DNA of 13,425 bases from CAZGMJ01 sp964649005 (GTDB taxonomy: Bacteria > Planctomycetota > Phycisphaerae > Sedimentisphaerales > Anaerobacaceae): NCBI GenBank assembly GCA_964649005.1, contig CAZYMD010000142.1, positions 1-13,425 on the forward strand, read 5' to 3'. This document shows, in pieces, positions 1-7,550 of this stretch. The notes beneath the pieces are model-generated. The model had not been told where the DNA came from. It did not search any database and saw only the letters and a program-made list of their open reading frames with translations. The first letter of the stretch is position 1. Every line of letters begins with the position of its first letter. Both the position numbers and the translations under genes were made by a program.

Positions 1-3000
1 TAATCCGCAGATTTTCCTTAACAGGCCCAACCGCAAAAACCGCCTCATTCAAAGCACTCCACGTGCCGCCGCTTAATGCACGCGCCTTGAAGTGCGTGCT
101 GGCGCTTAGAGTGAGCGGATCGTTGTATCGCATGGCAGTTGGCGAAATATCGCTTGGATTACCGCTGGTCTTCCCGGCGGTTAACTCAACAGAGATTAGA
201 AAATCGGAACTGGTGGAGCCATTATTAAGCCCATGGATTGCCAGTATGTTATTGCCCATAACCAGCTTATCCAAATGCCCTGTGATGTCGAAATTCATGA
301 GATTGACTGCTTCTGAATCGCTATGACTGGCCGAAGCGCGGGAATCCCACGACAACGAGGCGGGAGCATTGTCACCGGTAACCTCAGTACCGTTGAGATA
401 GGCAACGAAGCCGTCGTCGTATCGCACTCTCAGCATCAGTGAGGTGAAGTCGGCTGGATCGTCCTGAAGACTGAAGGGGATTCGAACGTAGCACGTGGCG
501 TTCTGAGTGTACATCTGATTCTGGAGATCGATGTTGATGTAGCTCTGGTAGCCACTACCGCGTTCAAAGCCGACGCCGCCGGTGCCGGCGGTCCAGGCTG
601 AGTCGTCGAATGCGGCTCCGCCTTTCCACGCATCGGTGATGTCTCCGGTCGGAACGAGCACACGCTTGGAAGCATTCTCGGCAACAAGCGTAGCGCCGGT
701 TGTTGTGCCTTGCTGGGCTCCCGGAGGCCGCGGATCCGTACCGTCAGTTGTATACCAGATTGTGCCGCTTATCATTGATATCTCGTCAGCAGACGTGACA
801 TATCCGCCAAGCTGAGGCATGAAGCCTACCAGGAAGGTCGGAGCCTGGATACTGGGATATAAGCCCATATCAGTCAAGCGGTCCAGTGTTTCCTGGCCGC
901 GAGTCCTCAAACGGCTTAGCTGGCTGGTCTGGGCATTCAGCCAATCCTGACGTGTGTGGGCGGTTGATGAGCGAGTGTCTCCCCATCGGCCGGATTCTCC
1001 GACAATAGCCCGGTCTATCTGGTCCATTCTCTTCTGATACATATCCACTGCATTGGCGCCCGATAGCGGACCACCGTTAACTATATAACGCTGAGCAAGA
1101 TCGGCGAATCTGATGCGATACTCCGGACTTGCCTTGAGTCTATCGTGTATGTCGTAGGGGCTCTTTCCAAAGTCGTCAGTGAATTCAACGGTGTGCTCTG
1201 CATCCCATGAATGGAACCGCCAGAGGCCGTCTGGCGATCTATGGGTGGCATACCAGTTCTTTCCTGGCCAATCATGATTACCCGTGAACCAGTTAGTGAG
1301 AATATATGTGATGAAGTTGTCCACATCCAGTTTCTCACACAGAGCCTGGTATCTCGTGAAATCGGTAGGATTCGACTGGACTGCGCTGGCGGCATTGACC
1401 ATAGCATTGAAATTAGAGCTGGCGCTTCCGCCAATACCGTTGTTGATCACGCCACCGCTGTTGTGTTTGAGTGCGTCGTATTCTTCCTTTTGTCCGCCGA
1501 AGGTCTCAGCCGCCCATGAATCGTCGGGCCTCTCATGAATGTAGTACATTCCCCAGTAGAGACCGTTTATGTATACATGGGCGTATAGTCCGTGTGGCGA
1601 ATAGCCGCCCATTGCATTGTGCAGATCGGCAACGTACTGGTCCTGGATGTATCTTGGATCGTTGTGTTGCCCGCTATGGTTCCAGGCATGATTGAGGACT
1701 GCGTCAAGGACAATCGTATCGAAGCTGGTGACCGGTGAATCGGGAAATACTCTGAAGTTGAGCTTGGGGGCTCCATCAGTGGGTTCCAGATCGTCCGTAG
1801 TGGTTTTGAATCGTGGCCTCATCGAAAGCTTGAACGCCTTCCATCGATTCAGACTCGTACCACCTCCGCTGACGCCACCTTGCATCGCTATTGCACAATT
1901 CTGTTGGGCTCCGCTTCCGCTGTTGGGATCGATCCACTCGAAGGAGCAAACTCGCTCGGTGCCATCCTGAGACTGATTGATGTATATTCCTTTGCTGCCA
2001 AACCAGTCATCTCTGTCCATAACCAGCGAGACTGTTGGAACCGCCTGCAAATCATCTGCAGTCAGCCTGTTCAAAACACTTGAATGATTCACTATGTAAG
2101 GGTCAACCTGATAATCTCCCGTGACGGACCCCCACGAAGTAGGGAAGCCTGCCGGTGTTACTTGTGCACCAGTCGATGGATTTGTTGCCTGTTTCAGCAC
2201 ATCCTCAGGAAAAAAGTAGGTGTGTGTATCTACGTTGCTGTGTTTCCATCCCGTTTTGTATGCAGCCGCTCGAAGTGTTGTTGTGGTACTTACCAGTATC
2301 GGAGAGGTATAAATACTGCCGTACCTTTCAGTTGGTGTGCTCCCGTCAACGGTATAGCGGACTGTGGCATCTTCGGTTTCTGTTGATATTGTGACCAGGA
2401 AGGTTTCGTCATAGTAACCGCGGTTATGACTGAACTGTGTATCGGCCACAAGATTAATGAACGAACCGTTGTTGGTCCAGCCCGGACTTGGTGACAGGGT
2501 CACCCACTTGTCGAGGCCATCGAACTCTCGGCCATAGGAGACGTCCGCAGTCTGGCTGTCATATTCGATATAATCCACCAGCGTTCCGCCGTCCGTATCG
2601 AACAATGCTATCTGGTCTCCGCCTGCATTCAATTGGAAACTGGCGTGCAAGCCTGAATCCGTGATATCGTTGTCGGCCCAGATCACAAGGTAGCCCTGGG
2701 GTGGTATGACTGTAAGCGCGGGATTGTCGCTGGGAATTCGCCATTCTGTTGGTGTACCGAGACTATTGGTGAGAAACATCCCAGCTACATCGACTGCCGT
2801 GTCGCCTCGGTTGTATATCTCTATCCAATCGTCGTTTTCACCTTGCGGATCCGTATACGATGTATGGTTCTGTGCCAGGAACTCGTTGATAACCAGCACG
2901 GCCCCTTCGCCTGCGAGCCAGTTCTGGGCTATAAATGCAAAATCACGTCCGTTGACTCCGTCCTTGCCGTCAACATCGGCCTGGCTCCCGGTGGGATCCA

Positions 3001-3949
3001 GCCACTGGCTGGCGAAAAGGAAAAGATCGGTCCAGTTCACCTTGTTGTCGGTGTTTAGATCGCCAAGCAGAGGTTCAATAACTTCGATTGAGACCTGGTT
3101 GTTTCCCTCTTGTGATAGTTCGTCCCATACCTGAAGCAGCAGAACGTATGTGCCGGGCTCGGAAAATATCGCGCACGGGTCTTGAATGTTATCTGTTGGG
3201 TCGAACGTCACCGTGCCGGGTCCGCTGAACTTGGACCACTTTACAGTCAAGACTTCCAGCTCGCATGGATCATCATCATCTACCCATGGACTCAGCTTCA
3301 ATGTATCGTTTGGCCATGCGAGAGAATCGTAATTGCCTGCATCTACTTGCGGCGGGCTGTTACTTGTGCCACTGCCGACTGCCGCCACCGCGTACATGTT
3401 CCTGCCTGCGGTATCATTCTGTGTGCCGAGTGTTATAGTGCCGACTGGAATACCCAGGACATACAGGGCAGCCCAGTTGTCTATAGTGCCATCTCCGGAT
3501 TCATCCACTCCAATAAATTCACCTGTGTCGATAAAGCCCAGGTCTGCTACCCAGTTCATGCCGGCTGCTAATAGATTCGGGGACACGCCAGCTCCGCCGC
3601 CGGTATTACCGACTCTGTTATCGATAATAAGGTATAAGGCCGTAGTCTGAGTAACTGTGATCTGCAAAGAATAATTAGCCACAGTCTTGTCGCCATTTGC
3701 AGTCATTACATACTCGGCGCCGACCAGAATCGCAGGAACGCTCTTGTACTCGTGAGTTCGATCCACATAGCAAAGGGCTCCTTCGGTCATTGCCTGGCCG
3801 GATACCTGGGGCGCAGGGCTTGAACTCGAACCGATCCGAGTAACACCGGTGATAATAGCACCCTTAGCAATCGGCACTCCTACAAAAAACCACAAGGTGA
3901 GAATTAGAACAGTTAGAGTCGAGCGTTTAACGCTACTATTTTTATCCAT
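1..3949 (-). CDS. Large secreted CotH kinase-like protein with dockerin-like, lamin-tail and chitobiase-type domains (partial, C-terminus off window)
   Basis: The frame is open from the ATG at 3949 to the left edge, 1316 codons with no stop, so the C-terminus is missing. GGAG lies 8 nt before the ATG. Order, in approximate residues: signal peptide 1-33; PKD-like region 197-293; two dockerin-like halves 295-348 (GDLNTDNKVNWTDL...FASQWL, then ADVDGKDGVNGRDF...AQNWL), each with the Asp/Asn-rich loop of type I dockerins; lamin-tail domain from 350 (VINEFLAQN...DDWIEIYNRG) to about 494; chitobiase C-terminal-type beta domain 518-579 (VRYTVDGSTPT); CotH-like domain about 637-965; then beta-sandwich modules including a second IWYTTDGTDP element. 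In the CotH region VYINGLYWGMYYIHERPDD ends near residue 810 and HSWDAEH lies near 915, matching the conserved HERPD and metal-binding Asp regions of CotH proteins. It is probably exported and surface-associated. Whether it phosphorylates anything is unknown; such multidomain proteins are common in planctomycetes and their role is unclear. Confidence 0.9.
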   Translation of the reverse strand, partial: MDKNSSVKRSTLTVLILTLWFFVGVPIAKGAIITGVTRIGSSSSPAPQVSGQAMTEGALCYVDRTHEYKSVPAILVGAEYVMTANGDKTVANYSLQITVTQTTALYLIIDNRVGNTGGGAGVSPNLLAAGMNWVADLGFIDTGEFIGVDESGDGTIDNWAALYVLGIPVGTITLGTQNDTAGRNMYAVAAVGSGTSNSPPQVDAGNYDSLAWPNDTLKLSPWVDDDDPCELEVLTVKWSKFSGPGTVTFDPTDNIQDPCAIFSEPGTYVLLLQVWDELSQEGNNQVSIEVIEPLLGDLNTDNKVNWTDLFLFASQWLDPTGSQADVDGKDGVNGRDFAFIAQNWLAGEGAVLVINEFLAQNHTSYTDPQGENDDWIEIYNRGDTAVDVAGMFLTNSLGTPTEWRIPSDNPALTVIPPQGYLVIWADNDITDSGLHASFQLNAGGDQIALFDTDGGTLVDYIEYDSQTADVSYGREFDGLDKWVTLSPSPGWTNNGSFINLVADTQFSHNRGYYDETFLVTISTETEDATVRYTVDGSTPTERYGSIYTSPILVSTTTTLRAAAYKTGWKHSNVDTHTYFFPEDVLKQATNPSTGAQVTPAGFPTSWGSVTGDYQVDPYIVNHSSVLNRLTADDLQAVPTVSLVMDRDDWFGSKGIYINQSQDGTERVCSFEWIDPNSGSGAQQNCAIAMQGGVSGGGTSLNRWKAFKLSMRPRFKTTTDDLEPTDGAPKLNFRVFPDSPVTSFDTIVLDAVLNHAWNHSGQHNDPRYIQDQYVADLHNAMGGYSPHGLYAHVYINGLYWGMYYIHERPDDSWAAETFGGQKEEYDALKHNSGGVINNGIGGSASSNFNAMVNAASAVQSNPTDFTRYQALCEKLDVDNFITYILTNWFTGNHDWPGKNWYATHRSPDGLWRFHSWDAEHTVEFTDDFGKSPYDIHDRLKASPEYRIRFADLAQRYIVNGGPLSGANAVDMYQKRMDQIDRAIVGESGRWGDTRSSTAHTRQDWLNAQTSQLSRLRTRGQETLDRLTDMGLYPSIQAPTFLVGFMPQLGGYVTSADEISMISGTIWYTTDGTDPRPPGAQQGTTTGATLVAENASKRVLVPTGDITDAWKGGAAFDDSAWTAGTGGVGFERGSGYQSYINIDLQNQMYTQNATCYVRIPFSLQDDPADFTSLMLRVRYDDGFVAYLNGTEVTGDNAPASLSWDSRASASHSDSEAVNLMNFDITGHLDKLVMGNNILAIHGLNNGSTSSDFLISVELTAGKTSGNPSDISPTAMRYNDPLTLSASTHFKARALSGGTWSALNEAVFAVGPVKENLRI

Positions 3950-4381
3950 AGACTATCTCCGATTCAGGTGCAAACAGGAAGAGAACGATTTGTTCCTGGC
4001 AGACCCCAGTCTCATGCCAGCCGGGCATATTCCATTTCCTTCCTCATTTTCTTGTACAAGGGATTCAGCCCTTCCTCAAGAATAGACATAATGCTGCATC
4101 TTCTATTTGTACCACGACCTCAAAACGCCAACAGGCGCCGACAAGAACCCGCCATCCCGGCCAAATCCTGCGACAGACTTGATGCCGGCAAACAGCCGGG
4201 ACATCAACACAAACACGCCGACAGGATCAGTCGGTACACCAAATTCAACTCCGGCAGGGAATCTATATATCAGCACCCGGAGGATAAAGCCCACTGATGC
4301 TTATAGCACCAACCCAGCCAAACCAGCCAAACCAGCGTTTATAATGCAGAATAGTTTGTACGAGCTACAGATCGTGAATCT
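3950..4381. other. 432-nt intergenic region with inverted repeats and no convincing gene
   Basis: This lies between the large CotH-like gene and the 212-codon secreted protein gene, both on the minus strand. Near the CotH start it holds a bulged hairpin (3996-4020), the perfect 10-bp palindrome CTTGTACAAG (4051-4060) and a 5-bp hairpin AAGGG...CCCTT (4058-4073). At 4312-4336 the nonamer CCAGCCAAA and close variants are repeated. Open frames exist on both strands around 4103-4412 but none has a convincing ribosome site or recognisable product. No clear promoter or U-tailed terminator was found. Confidence 0.6.
3996..4020 (-). promoter_or_regulatory. Hairpin in the leader of the CotH-like gene
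   Basis: On the plus strand the segment reads CTGGC-AGAC-CCCA-GTCT-CAT-GCCAG. It forms two stacked perfect stems (5 bp and 4 bp) with a four-base loop and a 3-nt bulge. On the coding strand it sits about 47-71 nt upstream of the ATG at 3949, so it would be in the 5' leader if transcription starts farther upstream. No U-tract follows it on the minus strand, which argues against a simple terminator. A role as a leader structure or protein site is inference. Confidence 0.35.
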
Positions 4382-5020
4382 CTATCTCATTATCCATCGC
4401 TTACTTGAATAAGTCAAGTCCGCGTCGGCTCTTAGCATTGGATCACCCTTAACCGAATAGCCCAATTCAAGGGTCTTTCTCAGGAATACAAGGACCGGCA
4501 GGCCATTATCATCTGTTTTAACCGGGTGCTTTATCGCAGCGGCTTCATTACTCAGGCCGGTGATAAAAATCTTTATGTTTTTGGCCTGAGAATCGAAATC
4601 AGGCCAGATAACAGCTAAATCTTTTTCGTTATCCTCGCCCTGGAGCAGTTTGCTTGATGTTTTATCAAGTGGCTCCAGGAAAGGGTAGTTAGTTAAATGT
4701 CGCTGGCGAATGAGGTCGAAAACCATCGGCGAAACGCCTTTTCCAGCCGGGAGAATGTGGAATGTATCGGTCATCAGGTCGCACTTCGGGAAGAACTCGA
4801 GGTCTTCGCCATTCTTGTTTGTGACCGTAAGTATAATGTACCAATAGCGTTGCGCTTTTGCTTGCGGATTAGACCTCATTAGAATCTGCTGAGGATGAGT
4901 AAAAGCTGCATTCACCGTCCACTGACCGGCCAGAGGTACGATTGCGGGCTCTGGTGCAGCTATGCAGACAGAAGCGTAAATAACTGATAATGCTACTGTT
5001 ATGAATGCAAGACGCTTCAT
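4382..5020 (-). CDS. Secreted protein of unknown function (212 aa)
   Basis: The ATG at 5020 is preceded by AGGGG about 8 nt upstream. Residues 1-22 form a Sec signal peptide (charged MKR, hydrophobic core, cleavage near CIAA|PEPA), so the mature protein of about 190 residues is probably periplasmic or exported. No catalytic motif, repeat or further membrane segment is seen. The mature part reads like a beta-rich single domain: the segment RYWYIILTVTNKNGEDLEFF resembles an Ig-like strand pattern, and the end (YSSKRWIMR) is rich in basic and aromatic residues. It is separated by 910 nt from the glycoside hydrolase operon and has its own promoter-like sequence at 5094-5122, so it is probably transcribed separately. 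I do not recognise the family with certainty; the overall style matches conserved planctomycete hypothetical proteins. Confidence 0.85.
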   Translation of the reverse strand: MKRLAFITVALSVIYASVCIAAPEPAIVPLAGQWTVNAAFTHPQQILMRSNPQAKAQRYWYIILTVTNKNGEDLEFFPKCDLMTDTFHILPAGKGVSPMVFDLIRQRHLTNYPFLEPLDKTSSKLLQGEDNEKDLAVIWPDFDSQAKNIKIFITGLSNEAAAIKHPVKTDDNGLPVLVFLRKTLELGYSVKGDPMLRADADLTYSSKRWIMR

Positions 5021-5093
5021 ATCGTGGCCCCTAACTGAGGAATAAAGCCATTTATCTAAGGTATATACGATCCTATCGGCCCTTTAAGCCATT

Positions 5094-5122
5094 ATTTTAC
5101 ACGAAACCGGGTTTTTAGCCAA
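5094..5122 (-). promoter_or_regulatory. Candidate sigma-70-type promoter for the 212-aa secreted protein gene
   Basis: On the minus strand TTGGCT (5122-5117) is followed, after exactly 17 nt, by TAAAAT (5099-5094). Both differ from the housekeeping consensus at two positions or fewer. A start about 7 nt downstream would give a leader of roughly 67 nt before the ATG at 5020. Spacing and position are good, but the sequence is short and planctomycete promoters are poorly defined. Confidence 0.4.
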
Positions 5123-5442
5123 GAATATTTTGCCCAAAGTGAATGTAGGAAAGCGTGGATGAGTGGATAAGTATGTGGATAGATGTGCAAATGGACATAT
5201 CGGGAAGATGTGTATTTCTCGCTGGACAGGGTAGATTTCAGATTGGGTTTGACTTGGGCCGGTATTTTGAGTTCAACAACTTTGATCGACCACATCAGGA
5301 TATGGGCTACCATGTTACGGCGTCGCTGCCGGCTCTGCGGACACTCTTCAGGCTTTCTCCGAGCCGCCGGCGTCAAAGACGGTAACGAATCCACCTAAGA
5401 AATACCTGATTTTGGTATAGACAATGGTGAAGGGTATAAATC

Positions 5443-5737
5443 ATGACTGACGCAAATGACCTTTTTCAGTGATTCAATCAAAAAGGCTGCCAAGCATAAT
5501 TGCTTAACAGCCAACAACTTAAGTTACTGGGCCCGCCTGGACCCGAAACTACCCCCCCCGCTATCAAAAAGCCCGATTTCGGGAGGGAGCGACGCAAAAT
5601 CCGACGCACACTCTGCACCGAAGGCGACACACGACCGCAACTTGGCAAAGGTTATTGAAGCGTGGCCTAAAATTTCACAAGAATTGCAGGCAGCAATACT
5701 GGCTATAACAAAGACTCAAGTCGAGGGCGAAAAGTAG
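5443..5737 (+). pseudogene. Small ORF with an apparent one-base frameshift near its start; tail resembles planctomycete integrase C-termini
   Basis: An ATG at 5443 has a good ribosome site (GAAGGG, about 8 nt upstream) but reads only MTDANDLFQ before a stop at 5470. A second frame, open from an ATG at 5456 to 5737 (93 codons), has no ribosome site of its own. Removing one T from the five-T run at 5462-5466 would join them into a protein of about 97 residues starting MTDANDLFSDSIKK. The C-terminal part (RNLAKVIEAWPKISQ followed by an Ala/Ile-rich helix) resembles, from memory, the tail of planctomycete tyrosine recombinases and related small proteins. Residues 30-60 are Pro/Ser/Lys-rich. It is the only apparent plus-strand gene between the large minus-strand genes. 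It may be a decayed mobile-element remnant or a true small gene starting at 5456. Confidence 0.35.
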
Positions 5738-5930
5738 AGCAAACAAGCATGGTTGGCACGCACCCAGGTAGTGACACTGGTAAGACCGGTCCAATCTTTC
5801 AGTGAAGCAAAGGATCAGCGGGGAGATGTTGGTGAGGTGTTTGGGGGGGGGAGTAGGAACAGAGTTTCGATGCCATAGAGTTGCTATGCTACATTTACCC
5901 GCCCCACGGTATAGAGTCTTCATGACGCAG

Positions 5931-7511
5931 CTATTCCATGCTGATATTATTGTTCACGCGATAGTAGTCGAAGTCCACGAATCCGCCTGCGGTTTTTGTT
6001 GCGAAGTTAAACAGCCCGAAGCGGTAGCCCATGAAGTGCGGCAGGGTATAGGCCATTTGCAGGACGGAACCGATCTTTGTCCAGGTCTCACCGTCCAGAC
6101 TGTAGTAAAAATACGCCTTGTCCGAACGGTCTTTAAAATCGCAGTCGATCTTGAGATACACGGTTTTCTGCGACAGCGGAATGCTCTCGATCTCTTCAGG
6201 CCGATTGGACTGGGCACTAACCATGACAATCGACTTGTTGTCGCCGTCCATCTTGACACCGACAAAACCATATCTCCTTTGCATGGCGATCAGACCGGTA
6301 CAGTCACCGTCCTTCATTTGGCAGACCTCGATCTTCGTGGTCGCGGAACTCACCGGGCCAAAGGTCCGCTGGGTCAGCATATTGCGGGCCTGGAGGACGT
6401 CGCTATCCACCAGACCGGTCGTCAGCCGCAGATGACCAGCACGTTCGCCAATCGACCAAAATCGATTGTCTGGATTGTGGTTCCACTGCCACGCCAGGGG
6501 TAGTGGGTCGCCGGGCTTACGATTGAATTCGTCGGAGGCTACGATATTGCCAAGTCCATCTTCGTTATCGTCAATATCGAGCATCATGGGAGCCTTTCCA
6601 TCGACACCCAACACCGGCCAGCCGTCTTCCCAATTAACCGGCACAAGCCAGGGACTGCGCCCGACCGATCCGTTATCCTGGAACAGAACCGCATACCACT
6701 TGCCGTCCGGCGTATCAATCAGACAACCCTGAGCCACGCCCTGATCCTGCAGCACGACCTTGCCCTCATAGGGACCGGTGATCTTGTCGGCGCGATGGAT
6801 GATCTGCGTACGCATGCCACCACGGGGCCAGGTAATGTTCATGACATAGTACTTACCGTTGATCTTGCGTAATTGCGACCCCTCGGCCTGCAAACCGATT
6901 CGGGGACCGGCCACGGCACTGGCGTTCGGGATCACAACTTGATTGAAGCCGCCCTCTTTGATACCGGACAAATCCGCTTCCAACTCGACCAGACGCAGGT
7001 TACCACCAGCATAGATCATGTAAACACGCCCGTCGTCATCGAAGAATAAAGAATGGTCGTGCAGGGACGGCCGAAAGGACGACGCTTTCCAATCGCCCTT
7101 TTCAATGTCCGCAGTCGTGTAGATGTGGGTACGGCCGCTGGTGGCGGAGAAGGTGGACACATAGTAGGTGCCATTGTGGTAACGAAAACTGCTGGCCCAG
7201 GAACCCCGGCCGTAGCAGCTCCTGCCGTTTTCCAGGTTCATTGCATCGTTTTCGACCAATCGGTCGTAAGCATAGCCGATCAGTTCCCAGTTGATTAGAT
7301 CCTTCGACTTCATGATGGGCAGTCCCGGACTCATGTGCATGGTTGTGCTGCTCATATAATAGGTGTCACCCACACGAATGACCGCGACATCCGGCACATC
7401 AGCCCAGATGATGGGATTTTTTTTAGGCGTAAATTGTCTCGCTTCCCCGGTCAAAGAGACCGCTGCAAGCAAACAGACAAGAGTACTTCCGATCCAAAGC
7501 TTAACTTTCAT
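5931..7511 (-). CDS. Secreted GH43 glycoside hydrolase, subfamily 12-like (alpha-L-arabinofuranosidase / beta-xylosidase)
   Basis: This 526-residue protein has a signal peptide (1-24, cleavage near GEA|RQ) and an AAGGGA ribosome site before the ATG at 7511. Residues 30-310 form the five-bladed propeller of GH43. The three catalytic acids can be placed: Asp41 in ADVPDVAVIRVGDTYYM (base), Asp152 in LHDHSLFFDDDG (pKa modulator) and Glu210 in LQAEGSQL (acid). The N-terminal blade motif and the MSSTTMHMSPGLPIMKSKDL segment fit subfamily 12, which includes arabinofuranosidases and xylosidases. From about 325 to the end is the C-terminal beta-sandwich of GH43 enzymes (WQWNHNPDNRFWSI...ERAGHLRL), which usually helps close the active site. 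It should release terminal L-arabinofuranose or xylose outside the cytoplasm. It is the last gene of the operon, 39 nt after the GH27 gene. Exact substrate cannot be read from sequence. Confidence 0.93.
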   Translation of the reverse strand: MKVKLWIGSTLVCLLAAVSLTGEARQFTPKKNPIIWADVPDVAVIRVGDTYYMSSTTMHMSPGLPIMKSKDLINWELIGYAYDRLVENDAMNLENGRSCYGRGSWASSFRYHNGTYYVSTFSATSGRTHIYTTADIEKGDWKASSFRPSLHDHSLFFDDDGRVYMIYAGGNLRLVELEADLSGIKEGGFNQVVIPNASAVAGPRIGLQAEGSQLRKINGKYYVMNITWPRGGMRTQIIHRADKITGPYEGKVVLQDQGVAQGCLIDTPDGKWYAVLFQDNGSVGRSPWLVPVNWEDGWPVLGVDGKAPMMLDIDDNEDGLGNIVASDEFNRKPGDPLPLAWQWNHNPDNRFWSIGERAGHLRLTTGLVDSDVLQARNMLTQRTFGPVSSATTKIEVCQMKDGDCTGLIAMQRRYGFVGVKMDGDNKSIVMVSAQSNRPEEIESIPLSQKTVYLKIDCDFKDRSDKAYFYYSLDGETWTKIGSVLQMAYTLPHFMGYRFGLFNFATKTAGGFVDFDYYRVNNNISME

Positions 7512-7550
7512 AACATTCCCTTTACAATGATGAGCTTTTCATTCCGGTGC

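Larger units (their letters stand above)
5021..5930. other. 910-nt region between the GH43 gene and the 212-aa gene, with mostly no convincing gene
   Basis: The stretch holds a promoter-like sequence (5094-5122), three DnaA-box-like nonamers (5154-5182), a short plus-strand ORF that appears frameshifted (5443-5737), a run of eight C (5552-5559) and a run of nine G (5843-5851). Open frames at 5092-5394 (minus) and 5155-5398 (plus) overlap each other and show no recognisable protein or ribosome site. No clear terminator for the GH43 gene was found in 5740-5930. The mix of decayed reading frames and homopolymers suggests a degenerated insertion or an old gene, but no terminal repeats were seen. 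Confidence 0.5.

Noticed and set aside
3805..3845. tRNA T-loop-like sequence (TTCGAGTTCAAGCC on the minus strand)
   Set aside because: The flanks do not pair as a T stem, no acceptor or anticodon arm is present, and the segment is coding within the CotH-like gene.
4103..4412. Overlapping open frames on both strands, the plus one with TPTG/TPAG repeats
   Set aside because: The plus frame needs a TTG start without a ribosome site and runs into the 3' end of the 212-codon gene; the minus frame has no recognisable product. It may be decayed coding DNA.
5092..5398. Open frames on both strands in the gap left of the GH43 gene
   Set aside because: They overlap each other, have no ribosome site and show no domain; the minus frame also covers the promoter-like sequence.
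5802..6503. Plus-strand open frame of 233 codons
   Set aside because: It is antisense to the C-terminal half of the GH43 gene, whose minus-strand frame has clear family motifs; no ribosome site or recognisable product.
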